40,105 nt of DNA, from positions 325 to 40,429 of the forward strand of contig JAGRPC010000142.1 in the NCBI GenBank assembly GCA_020439925.1, written 5' to 3'. Shown here one piece after another: positions 17,492 to 26,843 of the stretch; within the stretch, counting starts at the first letter, position 1, and every line of letters starts with the position of its first letter. Source of the stretch: Verrucomicrobiia bacterium (lineage in GTDB: Bacteria > Verrucomicrobiota > Verrucomicrobiia > Verrucomicrobiales > DEV007). Below the pieces are notes generated by a model that saw only the letters and a list, made by a program, of their open reading frames with translations, did not search any database and was not told the DNA's origin. The position numbers and the translations under genes are program-made.

Positions 17492-18082
17492 ATGTCCACC
17501 GAGATTTGCCATTTCTGCGGTCACGAGATTCGCTTCCGGAACATCAAAGGCGCGCCGGTGCCTTTGCACCCCACGGGGAGTAATTGCTTGGGCAAGAAGC
17601 TTTACCAATTCGAGGCGCGCGACATCTGCCACCCCACGACCTGCCCCCGGTGCAGCGCCAACGTCTTTTTCATCCGCCACAATGGCGGCTGTGCCTGGTT
17701 CGATCAGTTGGGGGCTCCATGGGAGAAGCACCCATGCTTCGTTCGAGAGTCCGTCACACCCACGTCCTGGCAAAATCGAATGACCGAAGACTGGACCGTG
17801 CAGTTTCTCCTTTTCGAGGGCACTCTTCGTGATGCATCCGGCGGTGTCTTCGTGATCACCCCGAAACGTCTCGATAACCGGTGTTCGGGGAGGTATCGAC
17901 AGCAATTCAAAATGCAGCGTCCAGGGACCAATCATGAAAGCTTGTGGGCGTTGAACAGAAAATCTATTCTGCTGAACCAGACCCGTGATCAGGCTGTCAC
18001 CATGGACGGTGGAGTATGGAAAGTCTCCGAGCACACGCCCTCCTACCGCGAAGAACATCACCGGATCACTCGACTCTATTGA
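17492..18082 (+). CDS. Zinc-ribbon accessory protein of the Type III cassette
   Basis: 196 residues. An N-terminal zinc knuckle CHFCGHEI (C6, C9) and a second pair CPRC (C51, C54) are followed by VFFIRHNGG and a WFD...PWEKHPCF segment. This zinc-ribbon block is familiar from small proteins in bacterial accessory regions. The second half (about 85-196) is not recognised. It sits 12 bp after res and 48 bp before mod, so it is very likely co-expressed. It may bind nucleic acid or modulate the restriction complex, but no activity can be read from the sequence. Its role in restriction is inferred from position only. Confidence 0.65.
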   Translation: MSTEICHFCGHEIRFRNIKGAPVPLHPTGSNCLGKKLYQFEARDICHPTTCPRCSANVFFIRHNGGCAWFDQLGAPWEKHPCFVRESVTPTSWQNRMTEDWTVQFLLFEGTLRDASGGVFVITPKRLDNRCSGRYRQQFKMQRPGTNHESLWALNRKSILLNQTRDQAVTMDGGVWKVSEHTPSYREEHHRITRLY

Positions 18083-18130
18083 CTCCCGCGCTTTACCCTC
18101 TTTGTCCTCCTTCCCAAAAGTCATTTCCCC

Positions 18131-20956
18131 ATGCCCCCCAAGAAAAAGACCGCTGCCGCGAAGTCCGTCGAGACGATAAAACACTCGGAGGAAAAGCGGA
18201 AGAACATCCCCTCCGCCGAGCAGCAGTCCATCTTGCAGAAGGAGCACGAGCAGTCGCGGCAGGTGCGTTACCCGCGCAACACCGACCTCGACCCTCAGCT
18301 CGTCTGGCGGGGGAAGGACGAGCAGGACTGGAGCGATCTCGTCGTCCATGCCCCGCCGCTCTATATCCAGGAAAAGGTCCATCCCAAGGCCCTGATCGAC
18401 GACCTGCTGCGCCAGACGAAGGAGCGCCAGCACGACGAGGGCATGATCACCCCCGACCTCTTCGCTGACTTCAACGGCATCCCCAAGGGCGCGGACAAGA
18501 CCGAGTTCTACGCGCACGACCAGAACTGGAGCAACCGCATGATCCTCGGCGACTCCTTGCAGGTCATGGCCAGCCTCGCCGAACGCGAGGGCCTGCGGGG
18601 GAAGGTGCAGTGCATCTACTTCGATCCGCCCTACGGGATCAAGTTCAACAGCAACTTCCAGTGGAGCACGACAAGTCGGGACGTGAAGGACGGGAAGGTC
18701 GACCACATCACACGGGAGCCCGAGCAGGTGAAGGCATTCCGGGATACGTGGCGGGATGGAATTCACAGCTACCTCACCTACCTGAGGGACCGGCTGACCG
18801 TGGCGCGGGATTTATTGACGGATTCGGGGTCGATCTTCGTGCAGATCGGGGACGAGAATGTGCACCGGGTAAGGGCGGTGATGGATGAGGTGTTTGGGGA
18901 CCAAAATTCGTGCGGCTTTATTGCGTTCAAGAAAACAAGTGGTGCGGGGAGTTTTGCTGGAGGAACTGACCTGATTGCCGCCGTTTACGACTACATTCTG
19001 TGGTATTCAAAAGATATCAGCCGGGTGAAATATCGGCAGATGTATTACATCAAGGACCTTGCCGGCGTGGGAGGAGGGCAGTATTCACGCGTGCTTGAGC
19101 CGAATGGACGCGAAAGGGCGATTACACAAGAGGAAATCCAAGGAGGTAAAATTTGCGGAAGGGTGTTTCGTGGAGACAACCTAACTTCTCAAACGACTCG
19201 CGTTGGTCAGACGACAGTTTTTCCTGTCGAGGTTAGCGGAAACACGTTTTCTCCAGCAAAAGGGGGGTGGAAAACGAATCGTGTTGGCATGGATCGTTTG
19301 AAGCTCGCTGATAGGCTCTATCCACAGGGGAGGACTTTGTCATATCGTCGGTTCTTCGAGGACTTTGTCCTATTCCCCGTAGTCAATGCTTGGGACGACA
19401 CTGTTACGTCCGGGTTCGGAGAGACCAAGAACTACGTCGTCCAGACCAATACAAGAGTCATCGAACGCTGCCTCCTCATGGCCACCGATCCGGGCGACCT
19501 CGTGCTCGACCCGACCTGCGGTTCTGGCACCACGGCCACCGTCGCCGAGCAATGGGGCCGCCGCTGGATCACCATCGACACCTCGCGCGTGGCGCTGGCG
19601 CTGGCCCGCGCCCGCATCATGGGGGCGCGTTATCCCTTCTACCTGCTCGCCGATTCCAGGGAGGGCCAGCTCAAGGAAGCCGAAGTCGCCCGCACCGCAC
19701 CGAGTAGTCAGCCCGTCCACGGCAACATCCGCCACGGCTTCGTCTACGATAGGGTGCCGCACATCACTCTGAAATCCATCGCCAACAACGCGGAAATCGA
19801 TGTGATCTGGGAACGGTTCGAGGAGCAGCTCAAACCCGTTCGGGAAAGGTTTTCAGGTTTCAGTTTGAAGTTTTCAAGGGGGAAGGTGCCGGAGGAGTGG
19901 GAGATTCCCCGGGAACGGCCGAAAGATTGGCCACAGGAAACCCAATCGCTGCTGGACGAGTTCTGGGAACTTCGAATCGCACGCCAGAAAGAGATCGACG
20001 CCTCCATCTCCGCCAAGGCCGAATACGAATTCCTCTACGACAAACCCTACACCGACTCGAAGAAGGTCCGTGTTGCCGGCCCCTTCACCGTCGAAAGCCT
20101 CAGCCCGCACCGTGTCCTCGCCGTCGATGAGAACGACGAGCTGATTGACACCGTGCAGGAACCCGGTGCCGACTACCTGGCCAAGCAGTCCTTCCCCCAG
20201 ATGGTCCTCGAAAACCTCAAGACCTCCGGGGTGCAACAGGCCCACAAGGCCGATCGCATCACCTTCAACTCTCTCGTCCCCTGGCCGGGTGAGGGGCGGA
20301 TCTGTGCCGAGGGACGCTACCTCGAGGGCGACGCCGAAAAGCGCGCCGGCATCTTTGTCGGTCCCGAGTTCGGCACGGTTCAGCGAGCCGATCTCGTCGA
20401 GGCTGCCCGCGAGTGCGGCGATGCGGGCTTCGACGTGCTGATCGCCTGCGCTTTCAACTACGAGGCCCACACCACCGAGTTCAACAAGCTGGGCCGCATC
20501 CCCGTGCTGAAGGCCCGCATGAACGCCGATCTCCACATGGCCGAGGATCTCAAGAACACGGGGAAGGGCAACCTCTTCGTCATCTTCGGCGAGCCCGACA
20601 TCGACCTGATCACAGAGGACGATGGAGGCCTCCGCGTAAAAGTGAACGGCGTCGATGTCTTCAAACCCCAGACCGGCGAAGTGATCAGCGATGGAGCCGA
20701 CGGCATCGCCTGCTGGTTCATCGACACGGATTACAACGAGGAGAGCTTCTTCGTCCGCCACGCCTACTTCCTCGGCGCGAACGACCCCTACGGTTCGCTC
20801 AAAACCACCCTGAAGGCCGAGATCGACGCCGATGCCTGGTCCACCCTCCACAGCGACACCAGCCGCCCCTTCGAGAAACCGACGAGCGGACGGATCGCCG
20901 TGAAGGTCATCAACCACCTCGGGGATGAGGTGATGAAGGTTTTTAGAATCGCTTAA
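18131..20956 (+). CDS. Type III DNA methyltransferase Mod subunit
   Basis: 941 residues. An amino-methyltransferase of the beta class: motif IV DPPYG (D165) precedes motif I DPTCGSGTTA (D460), with the target-recognition region between them. It modifies adenine in an asymmetric site and guides Res. It is long for Mod. The C-terminal half (about 520-941) has an extended region (VLIACAFNYEAHTTEFNKL, GNLFVIFGEPDID) typical of the large Mod variants paired with BPTD_3080-like Res. The segment from about 18900 to 19450 (TRD) is clearly poorer in GC and in C-ending codons than the flanks, which suggests a swapped recognition domain. The stop is 3 bp before the Argonaute start. Confidence 0.92.
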   Translation: MPPKKKTAAAKSVETIKHSEEKRKNIPSAEQQSILQKEHEQSRQVRYPRNTDLDPQLVWRGKDEQDWSDLVVHAPPLYIQEKVHPKALIDDLLRQTKERQHDEGMITPDLFADFNGIPKGADKTEFYAHDQNWSNRMILGDSLQVMASLAEREGLRGKVQCIYFDPPYGIKFNSNFQWSTTSRDVKDGKVDHITREPEQVKAFRDTWRDGIHSYLTYLRDRLTVARDLLTDSGSIFVQIGDENVHRVRAVMDEVFGDQNSCGFIAFKKTSGAGSFAGGTDLIAAVYDYILWYSKDISRVKYRQMYYIKDLAGVGGGQYSRVLEPNGRERAITQEEIQGGKICGRVFRGDNLTSQTTRVGQTTVFPVEVSGNTFSPAKGGWKTNRVGMDRLKLADRLYPQGRTLSYRRFFEDFVLFPVVNAWDDTVTSGFGETKNYVVQTNTRVIERCLLMATDPGDLVLDPTCGSGTTATVAEQWGRRWITIDTSRVALALARARIMGARYPFYLLADSREGQLKEAEVARTAPSSQPVHGNIRHGFVYDRVPHITLKSIANNAEIDVIWERFEEQLKPVRERFSGFSLKFSRGKVPEEWEIPRERPKDWPQETQSLLDEFWELRIARQKEIDASISAKAEYEFLYDKPYTDSKKVRVAGPFTVESLSPHRVLAVDENDELIDTVQEPGADYLAKQSFPQMVLENLKTSGVQQAHKADRITFNSLVPWPGEGRICAEGRYLEGDAEKRAGIFVGPEFGTVQRADLVEAARECGDAGFDVLIACAFNYEAHTTEFNKLGRIPVLKARMNADLHMAEDLKNTGKGNLFVIFGEPDIDLITEDDGGLRVKVNGVDVFKPQTGEVISDGADGIACWFIDTDYNEESFFVRHAYFLGANDPYGSLKTTLKAEIDADAWSTLHSDTSRPFEKPTSGRIAVKVINHLGDEVMKVFRIA

Positions 20957-20959
20957 TGG

Positions 20960-23900
20960 ATGGACCAAAAGGATTTTCTATCGATCGATGCGCTTGTGCG
21001 CTCGCTGGCGGTTAATCGTGGACGCCCGGTCTGCCTTTTGCTTGGCGCTGGCGCCTCCATTTCTTCTGGAATGCCTTCGGCTCAGCGGTGCATTTGGGAG
21101 TGGAAGCAGGACATTTTTGTAACGAACAACCCGACCCTTCGAGAGACGGTTGGCGAGCTGTCGCTTCCCGGAACCAGACAGCGCATTCAGCGGTGGCTGG
21201 ATCAGCGTGGCAATCATCCTGTGGAGGGGGACTCCGACGAATATTCGTTCTTTGCCGAGGCGTGCTATCCAACCGTGCAGGATCGGCGTGCATATTTTGA
21301 ACCCTACGTCGCCAAGGCAAAGCCTCATACCGGTTATCGCCTCCTTGCGCAACTATCCAAGGCGGGGCTGGTGCGGAGCGTGTGGACGACCAACTTCGAC
21401 GGCTTAGTGGCCCGTGCCAGCGCTGCCGCAGATGTAATCTGCTTCGAGATCGGGATCGATACGCAGCACCGCGCCGAACTTCCGCAGACACGCGGAGCGC
21501 TGAGGGCGATTTCGCTGCACGGAGACTACCGCTATGACAAGTTGAAGAACACGGCAGCAGAACTACAACAGCAGGAAGCGGCTCTCCGTGAGGAGTTCTT
21601 ACACGAACTCCGAGATTATGACCTCGTGGTCCTTGGTTACAGCGGTCGGGACGCTTCTATCATGAATGTTTTGCGGCAGGCATATGAGAGGACGACACCT
21701 AGCCGCTTGTTTTGGTGCGGATTTGGCAGCGATACTCCAGCGCCGGTCGAAGAACTGATCGGCGCCGCTCGCGCGGCAGGAAACGACGCATTCTACATCG
21801 CGACAGATGGCTTTGATGATTTAATTACCCGCCTTGCACTACGTCAATTGGAGGGGGATTTGCTGACGAGCGCGAAGGCAATTCTGGGAGAAGTTACGGC
21901 GACGGCAGTCGTCCCCGCGGCCTTTGCGGTGCCTTCCCATCCGGCTACGGCACTGGTCAAAAGCAATGCGTATCTGCTCACTTTTCCATCCCACGCACTA
22001 AAGGTCCCGGTAGACATCCCATCGGGCGAAAATCGACGGCATTGGCTCGATGATAGACTTCCGCCAGAAAAAGGCGCACTGGTGGCGATGGATGACGGAG
22101 CGCTGGCTTTTGCGGACAGCAAAGACATTCAAGATGCCTTCAAAGGTCAACTGCGCTCGAACCCAATCGCTGCCGCCATTTCCGCAGACGATTTGGCAAA
22201 CGACGGGCGCATCCGCTCACTCCTTCGCAGGGCACTCGTGCAGAGCCTTGCAAATGACCTTGGCGCGATGACCGATCACAGTCGGCGGTTGTGGGAATCT
22301 TCGCATTACGAAGAGCGCCTGCACAACGGCGTCAAGTATCGGGTGCATGCCGCAGTGTCTTTCCGTTTGGAATCGATCGCAGGCAAGCCACACGTTGCGC
22401 TCATGCCAGAGGTCATGGTCACAATGGCCGATGGCACCCTCGCGGACCGCGACACGAGCAAGATGATTAGAAACGCGGTGTATGGCTTTCAGCACAACCA
22501 TGTCTTTGATAGTAATTTGAAATACTGGACCAACAGAATAGGCAACATTGACTTCCCGGCGAAAGGAGGTGGAGTTTTTCGCATCGGTCGTGCGCCGATT
22601 TATGCGGGCCTTTTCCAAAACGGGCGAAGCGCACTTCCTCAAGAAGTGCAGCGGCACGGTCGACAGCAGGGTCTCGTTGTGCCTGACGCCGACCTACTTT
22701 TCAGTTCAGCCAACGGCACGGTAGAAGTCCGCGACAAGAATCCGCTCAAAGGGTTGGTTCAAAATCGGCCGTGGGACTATCAGCTTACAACCTCAGGTCT
22801 GTCGGTGTCCGTCGAAGTTGCGGCGATCTGCCCGGCACAGGATGCGGGTAAGTTGCAAAGGTTTCTGAATCAGCTTCAGGAACGCGCCGAGCCCAACACC
22901 AACTCCGAGCGCGACTACCTGCAAATCTTTCCAGGGTTTTCCCAGGCCTTTGGCCTGCCGCTCAATTGTCCCGTCCGTGGACAAAACGGCTGGATCGATC
23001 TTGACGACGCCGTCGCCGGTGAAGGGCTGGCAGCCGCAAAGCAGCTTGCCAATAGAATCTGTGGTGCGTTAGACGTTATTCGCAGCACGCGCCCCCGGGC
23101 CGTCGCCACGATCTTTGTGCCATTTTGGTGGGCTCCATATGAGAAAATCGACACTGATACCGAACACTTCGATCTTCATCATTTCCTCAAAGCGTATGCG
23201 GCAAGGCACGGGCAGAGCACGCAGTTCATACGTGAGAAGACGGTCATCGCTCAACAGCACTGCCGGGTGCGCTGGTGGTTTTCACTCGCGCTTTATGCCA
23301 AAGCCCAGCGCACCCCGTGGAGGCTCGATTGCCTGGATGATGAAACTGCCTTCGTCGGAATCGGATACAGTCTCGACTCAGGTGCCGCACGGGGACACCA
23401 TGTTCTCCTTGGTTGCAGCCATCTCTACAATGCACGTGGGGAGGGTTTACAATTTCGGCTGGGTCGGATTGAAGATCCGATAATTCGAGGAAGGAACCCG
23501 TTCATGTCAGTCGACGACGCACGAAGAACCGGGGAGACGATCCGGCAGCTATTCTTCGACGCGAAAATGAGACTCCCTGGCCGAGTAGTGGTTCACAAGA
23601 GAACTGCGTTCACTGCCGACGAGCAACGAGGCCTGTTACAGGGATTGGAGGGCGTTCCCAACATCGAGTTGATCGAGGTCACCATTGAAGAATCCTTACG
23701 CTACCTGGCTTCGAAGATGAGCAATGGACGTCCGGAGATAGATACGTTTCCAATTCCACGTGGAGCAGTCATTGTCCTCGACAAAACCTCAGCACTCTTA
23801 TGGGTCCACGGTGCCACTCCGAATGCTCAAAACCCGAGTCGGAAGTATTATCAAGGAAAGCGACGTATACCCACGCCATTGCTAATTCGGCGCTTTCGCG

Positions 23901-24082
23901 GGCAATCGGATATCACGCAGGTCGCGACTGAGATTCTCGGCCTGTCGAAAATGAACTGGAACACCTTCGATTACTACTCCCGCCTCCCGGCGACTCTCGA
24001 CTCGGCGAGCGCTATTGCCAAGGTGGGTGCCTATCTTACAGGATTCGGCTGGGCACCTTACGACTATCGGCTCCTAATTTGA
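20960..24082 (+). CDS. Single-chain SIR2-APAZ-short Argonaute fusion (SPARSA-type)
   Basis: 1040 residues. A SIR2 NADase domain (about 20-290) has GAGAS (29-33), TTNFD with N145, and SLHGD with H187. An APAZ-like region follows (about 330-560), then MID and PIWI-like domains (about 690-1040). The MID-PIWI part carries signatures of short prokaryotic Argonautes: FDLHHFLKAYAARHGQSTQF, WWFSLALYAKAQRTPW, GCSHLYNARGEGLQFRLG, RVVVHKRTAF. The first PIWI catalytic Asp is replaced (FVGIGYS), so it should not slice. Known SPARSA systems, usually two genes, use guide RNA to sense invading DNA and then destroy NAD+ via SIR2, killing the cell. Here both halves are one polypeptide, inserted between mod (3-bp gap) and the helicase gene (9-bp gap), with codon use less C-ending than the neighbours. 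Confidence 0.9.
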   Translation: MDQKDFLSIDALVRSLAVNRGRPVCLLLGAGASISSGMPSAQRCIWEWKQDIFVTNNPTLRETVGELSLPGTRQRIQRWLDQRGNHPVEGDSDEYSFFAEACYPTVQDRRAYFEPYVAKAKPHTGYRLLAQLSKAGLVRSVWTTNFDGLVARASAAADVICFEIGIDTQHRAELPQTRGALRAISLHGDYRYDKLKNTAAELQQQEAALREEFLHELRDYDLVVLGYSGRDASIMNVLRQAYERTTPSRLFWCGFGSDTPAPVEELIGAARAAGNDAFYIATDGFDDLITRLALRQLEGDLLTSAKAILGEVTATAVVPAAFAVPSHPATALVKSNAYLLTFPSHALKVPVDIPSGENRRHWLDDRLPPEKGALVAMDDGALAFADSKDIQDAFKGQLRSNPIAAAISADDLANDGRIRSLLRRALVQSLANDLGAMTDHSRRLWESSHYEERLHNGVKYRVHAAVSFRLESIAGKPHVALMPEVMVTMADGTLADRDTSKMIRNAVYGFQHNHVFDSNLKYWTNRIGNIDFPAKGGGVFRIGRAPIYAGLFQNGRSALPQEVQRHGRQQGLVVPDADLLFSSANGTVEVRDKNPLKGLVQNRPWDYQLTTSGLSVSVEVAAICPAQDAGKLQRFLNQLQERAEPNTNSERDYLQIFPGFSQAFGLPLNCPVRGQNGWIDLDDAVAGEGLAAAKQLANRICGALDVIRSTRPRAVATIFVPFWWAPYEKIDTDTEHFDLHHFLKAYAARHGQSTQFIREKTVIAQQHCRVRWWFSLALYAKAQRTPWRLDCLDDETAFVGIGYSLDSGAARGHHVLLGCSHLYNARGEGLQFRLGRIEDPIIRGRNPFMSVDDARRTGETIRQLFFDAKMRLPGRVVVHKRTAFTADEQRGLLQGLEGVPNIELIEVTIEESLRYLASKMSNGRPEIDTFPIPRGAVIVLDKTSALLWVHGATPNAQNPSRKYYQGKRRIPTPLLIRRFRGQSDITQVATEILGLSKMNWNTFDYYSRLPATLDSASAIAKVGAYLTGFGWAPYDYRLLI

Positions 24083-24091
24083 CTCAGTTTC

Positions 24092-26164
24092 ATGCAATTC
24101 CGCATCGCCGACACCTTCACCGACAGCCTCGCCCGCCTCACCGGCGACGAGCAAAAGTCCGTGAAGATGACCGCCTTCGACCTGCAGATGAACCCGGCCA
24201 ACCCGGGGATGAGCTTCCACAAGCTCGACAAGGCGAAGGACAAGAACTTCTGGTCGGTGCGGGTCAGCTCCGACATCCGCCTGATCGTTCACAAGACGGC
24301 GAGCAGCCTGCTGCTCTGCTACGTTGATCACCACGACAAGGCCTACGCCTGGGCCGAGCGGCGGCGCCTGGAGACGCACCCGACGACCGGAGCGGCACAG
24401 TTGGTCGAGATCCGTGAAACGGTGCAGGAGGTCATCGTGCCGGTCTACCGTCAGGCGGAGATCGAGTTTCCGCCCAAGCCGCCGCTGTTTCGCGACCGTT
24501 CCGACAAGGAGCTGTTGGGATACGGAGTGCCCGCGGATTGGCTCGATGAGGTGCGCGTGGCAACGGAGGACAATCTCCTGCTGGTGGCGGAACGCCTGCC
24601 CGGGGAGGCGGCCGAAGCATTGCTGGAACTGGCCACCGGCGGCAAACCCTCCATTTTCACGAAGGCGGGACCGGAGATCGACCCGTTCGAACACCCCGAC
24701 GCCCAGCGCCGCTTCCGGGTGATGACCAACATCGAGGAACTGGAGCAGGCTCTCGACTATCCATGGGACAAGTGGACCGTCTTCCTCCACCCCGAGCAGC
24801 GCGAGTTCGTCGAGCGCAGCTACTCCGGACCTGCCCGCGTCTCCGGATCGGCAGGCACGGGGAAAACCATCGTCGCGCTGCACCGGGCCGTGTCCCTTGC
24901 CCGGCAACACCCGGAGGCCAGGGTCCTGCTCACCACCTTTTCCGATCCTCTCGCGAATGCCCTTGCCGCCAAGCTGCGTCGATTGGTGGGCACACAACCC
25001 AGGCTCGCCGAACGCATCGACGTTCTCTCCCTTCCCGCTGTGGGTGCTCGACTCTACCAGTCCCACCATGGGCCGGTGAAGCTCGCAGCCCGGGACGTGG
25101 TGAAATCACTGGTCGTCGAAGCGGCAAAGGCGGTGGACGGACATCGTTTCGCTATCCCCTTCCTGCTCTCCGAGTGGGAAGAAATTGTCGATGCCTGGCA
25201 GTTGGAAAGCTGGGAGGACTATCGGGAAGTCGCCCGACTGGGACGCAAAACCCGCCTGCCGGAGGCCCAGCGCGCCGTCGTCTGGTCCATCCTTGCACAG
25301 GTCCCCGGCGCCTTGCGGGAACGCGGGCTGATCACGCCCGCCACCCTTTTCACGACGCTGGCCAAGGATCTCGCTGCCGCGAACCATCCTCCCTACGATT
25401 TCGCCGTCGTCGATGAATCGCAGGATATCGGCATCGCTCACCTGAGGTTCTTCGCCGCTCTCGGTGCCGATCGTCCCGACGCCCTGTTCTTTGCCGGCGA
25501 CCTGGGACAGCGTATTTTCCAGCAACCCTTCTCCTGGAAATCGCTGGGGGTGGACATCCGTGGCCGCTCCCGCAACTTGCGGGTGAACTACCGAACCTCT
25601 CACCAGATCCGCCAACAGGCCGACCGGCTCCTCGGACCCGAGGTCGCCGACATCGACGGCAACATCGAAGTCCGGAGCGACACGATCTCGGTTTTCGATG
25701 GGCCAGCTCCGGAGGTCACCATCACCAACTCCGAGGAGGAGGAATCCAAGAGGGTTGCCTCGTGGATCCAAGAGGGTCTGGCGGACGGGGTGGCTCCCCA
25801 CGAAATCGCTGTCATCGTCCGCAGCGAGGCCCAACTTTCGCGCGCGCAAGGCGCCGTGGAACTGGCCGGGGCAGACCACAAGCTCCTCGACGGCACCAAC
25901 GACACGGCCACGGGGCGGGTCTCAATCTGCACGATGCCGCTCTCAAAGGGGCTGGAATTCCGCTCCGTCGCGGTGATGGCCTGCGACGACGAGATCGTGC
26001 CGCTGCAGGATCGGATCGAAACCGTGGGGGATGATGCCGATCTTCAGGAAGTCTACGACACGGAAAGGCACCTCCTCTACGTGGCCTGCACCCGGGCGCG
26101 CGACAAGCTCCTCATCACCAGCGTCGCCCCGGCCTCGGAGTTCCTGGATGATCTAAGGGGGTGA
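24092..26164 (+). CDS. RelE-like domain fused to UvrD/Rep-family helicase
   Basis: 690 residues. The first 100 have the RelE/ParE toxin fold pattern (FHKLDKAKDKNFWSVRVSSDIRLIV, then LLLCYVDHHDKAYAWAERR). From about 240 on lies a superfamily 1A helicase: Walker A GSAGTGKT (K258), motif II VDESQD, motif IV VNYRTSHQIR, motif V MPLSKGLEF, motif VI YVACTRARDKLL. SF1A helicases move 3'-5' on single-stranded DNA. The RelE-like part keeps the surface pattern of the fold, but whether it cuts mRNA cannot be judged. Last gene of the Type III cassette, 9 bp after the Argonaute. It may process DNA ends made by Res, or supply substrates to the Argonaute; both are guesses. Confidence 0.82.
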   Translation: MQFRIADTFTDSLARLTGDEQKSVKMTAFDLQMNPANPGMSFHKLDKAKDKNFWSVRVSSDIRLIVHKTASSLLLCYVDHHDKAYAWAERRRLETHPTTGAAQLVEIRETVQEVIVPVYRQAEIEFPPKPPLFRDRSDKELLGYGVPADWLDEVRVATEDNLLLVAERLPGEAAEALLELATGGKPSIFTKAGPEIDPFEHPDAQRRFRVMTNIEELEQALDYPWDKWTVFLHPEQREFVERSYSGPARVSGSAGTGKTIVALHRAVSLARQHPEARVLLTTFSDPLANALAAKLRRLVGTQPRLAERIDVLSLPAVGARLYQSHHGPVKLAARDVVKSLVVEAAKAVDGHRFAIPFLLSEWEEIVDAWQLESWEDYREVARLGRKTRLPEAQRAVVWSILAQVPGALRERGLITPATLFTTLAKDLAAANHPPYDFAVVDESQDIGIAHLRFFAALGADRPDALFFAGDLGQRIFQQPFSWKSLGVDIRGRSRNLRVNYRTSHQIRQQADRLLGPEVADIDGNIEVRSDTISVFDGPAPEVTITNSEEEESKRVASWIQEGLADGVAPHEIAVIVRSEAQLSRAQGAVELAGADHKLLDGTNDTATGRVSICTMPLSKGLEFRSVAVMACDDEIVPLQDRIETVGDDADLQEVYDTERHLLYVACTRARDKLLITSVAPASEFLDDLRG

Positions 26165-26843
26165 GAAAATAGTGAAAAATCTCCTTGCTGAACCACTACA
26201 TATTGCGTTCCTTTTCCTGTTCCCCACAAGATAGGGGGTGCACAGACCCAGGCTTGAGGGACGAATCGAGCACGAGATCTCCCCAGACGCTCTGCGGAGA
26301 TCCAATCACCTCAAAGGTTAAAACCCGAAGAGGCAATTCCTCCGGATCGGACTTCAAAATCCGCGTCGGAGAGGCCAGCCCAAACAGGCTGCCCTCCAAG
26401 AAAGCATTCGAGCCCAAAGGGCTCATGAACAGAAAAAGCCGCCCATTTCGCGGCACTGAGACTCATGGTCGAGTTGAGACGGCCATATGCCCCCAGGGAG
26501 AAATCCCATATCGAAGGGGAGTTGGGCAGCCGAAAGGGTGTCCATTTCGGGGACCAAGTCGCCCGGCATAAAAACATTCTAACTCAAACCCGACGGAACA
26601 TCAGCGCTACGGATCTCGAATCCGTGGTCCTCTGATTCTGAATAATTCCTCCCCACGGCGAAGCGTCGCCGCAGGTCCCCGCGATCCTGCGTCCGCCGCT
26701 CAAGTCGGAATACGTTCCGGCCCGCCTCAGGGACCCTCGTCAGTCCGTCGGATTTCTACATTCAAGGCTTTTCGGGCGGAGCTATGCCTGCCTCCTCCCC
26801 CGGCGGCATCAACATTTTCAAGTGAGGCGGCTCAATAAACAAA
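26165..26843. other. 680-bp intergenic region between cassette and DUF5131 module
   Basis: No secure gene. A low-confidence minus-strand frame (26196-26456) is listed separately. A hairpin ACGGAT-CTCGA-ATCCGT lies at 26609-26625. On the minus strand it looks like a tRNA T-arm (loop TTCGAGA), but no tRNA body surrounds it. No att-like copy of tRNA-Leu was found here. Confidence 0.4.
26196..26456 (-). CDS. Possible small unknown protein
   Basis: 86 codons with an ATG start. The middle (RVLTFEVIGSPQSVWGDLVLD) has protein-like character and could form beta strands. There are no motifs and no ribosome-binding site, and another frame is open on the same strand. It may be a remnant or chance. Confidence 0.25.
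   Translation of the reverse strand: MPRNGRLFLFMSPLGSNAFLEGSLFGLASPTRILKSDPEELPLRVLTFEVIGSPQSVWGDLVLDSSLKPGSVHPLSCGEQEKERNM

Noticed and set aside
17483-18766. 427-codon minus-strand frame opposite the zinc-ribbon and mod genes
   Set aside because: No motif. It spans a gene junction of the opposite strand and is a composition shadow.
26600-26640. T-arm-like hairpin suggesting a tRNA or an att remnant
   Set aside because: No acceptor, D-arm or anticodon arm can be built around it, and it does not match tRNA-Leu.
26560-26645. Integron attC-like site (TCTAACTC followed by a folded stretch)
   Set aside because: The R-box consensus is not met on both sides and there is no integron integrase.
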